13,977 nt of DNA from assembly GCA_041838515.1 (NCBI GenBank), contig JBGYPP010000072.1:1-13977 (forward strand), read 5' to 3'. Origin of the DNA: JBGYPP01 sp041838515. Lineage in GTDB: Bacteria > Bacillota > Clostridia > Lachnospirales > Lachnospiraceae. Each line of letters begins with the position of its first letter. Position 1 is the stretch's first letter. Under the pieces are notes generated by a model. It was given only the letters and a program-made list of their open reading frames with translations. It did no database searches and was not told the origin of the DNA. This document shows, in pieces, positions 13,885 to 13,977 of the stretch. The position numbers and the translations under genes are program-made.

Positions 13885-13977
13885 TTAGTTAGTGATATGT
13901 ACCCAGTTCCCTGGACACATTGATTTATGATCGAGGCTCAACAGGTGGATGCCGTTCTGTACTTTGCAGGTGGCATC
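13885..13977 (-). CDS. Unidentified C-terminal ORF fragment, truncated by the window
   Basis: On the minus strand an open frame enters from the right edge and stops with TAA at 13887-13885 after 30 codons. It ends HKSMCPGNWVHITN. Composition is more AT-rich than fba, and the stop is followed by a short CTAAC/GTTAG repeat and the long hairpin. I do not recognise the family. A mobile-element gene is possible from its position next to the hairpin, but this is a guess. The frame is short and could be spurious. Confidence 0.25.
   Translation of the reverse strand, partial: DATCKVQNGIHLLSLDHKSMCPGNWVHITN

Noticed and set aside
1..13977. tRNA, rRNA or known riboswitch genes
   Set aside because: I saw no cloverleaf, rRNA-like or recognisable riboswitch sequence in the intergenic stretches, all of which are short.

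Overview
The window looks like a chromosome segment from a low-GC-phylum (Firmicutes) bacterium, most likely class Clostridia. The reasons are the hprK, murB, rapZ, whiA and HPr/Crh-like gene cluster, a purine-nucleoside salvage cluster with a BMP-type lipoprotein, and strong AGGAGG-type ribosome binding sites. From about 2.85 kb to 13.8 kb the DNA is fairly GC-rich and its genes use ATA (Ile) and AGG (Arg) freely. I cannot name the species.

Layout. Positions 1-2760 are visibly AT-richer and read like an accessory patch. It holds the 3' part of an AlkD-type DNA alkylation repair gene, a GNAT acetyltransferase with a foreign-looking N-terminal extension, a 30-codon remnant resembling the start of a TfoX-type protein, a two-domain GNAT fusion, and a remnant of a C5-cytosine DNA methyltransferase cut off just after its catalytic PCQ motif. 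A strong hairpin terminator closes this patch. A good sigma-A-type promoter then opens the core operon deoB-deoD-BMP lipoprotein (2851-5965), which fits import and phosphorolysis of purine nucleosides with conversion of ribose-1-P to ribose-5-P. A GT-C glycosyltransferase (GT39/PMT_2-like) lies on the minus strand and meets this operon tail to tail with a 4-bp overlap.

The glycosyltransferase and hprK are divergently transcribed from two promoters that share an inverted 12-bp repeat containing both -10 boxes. The plus-strand run hprK, ROK glucokinase, murB, rapZ, whiA, Crh-like HPr paralog is tightly packed. fba follows with its own candidate promoter and a perfect 8-bp-arm palindrome in its leader. 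A 23-bp hairpin follows fba. After it the sequence turns AT-richer and a minus-strand partial ORF of unknown family runs off the window end.

How the genes fit together. The most interesting part is a possible glycolysis-coupled regulatory module. HPr kinase/phosphorylase, which in known Firmicutes responds to fructose-1,6-bisphosphate, sits in one cluster with glucokinase, with an HPr-family protein that keeps Ser46 but has Glu in place of the phosphorylatable His15, and with the FBP aldolase gene. The usual yvcK gene is absent between rapZ and whiA, and WhiA is shorter than usual in its N-terminal half. These are readings of the sequence by eye; no database search was possible.
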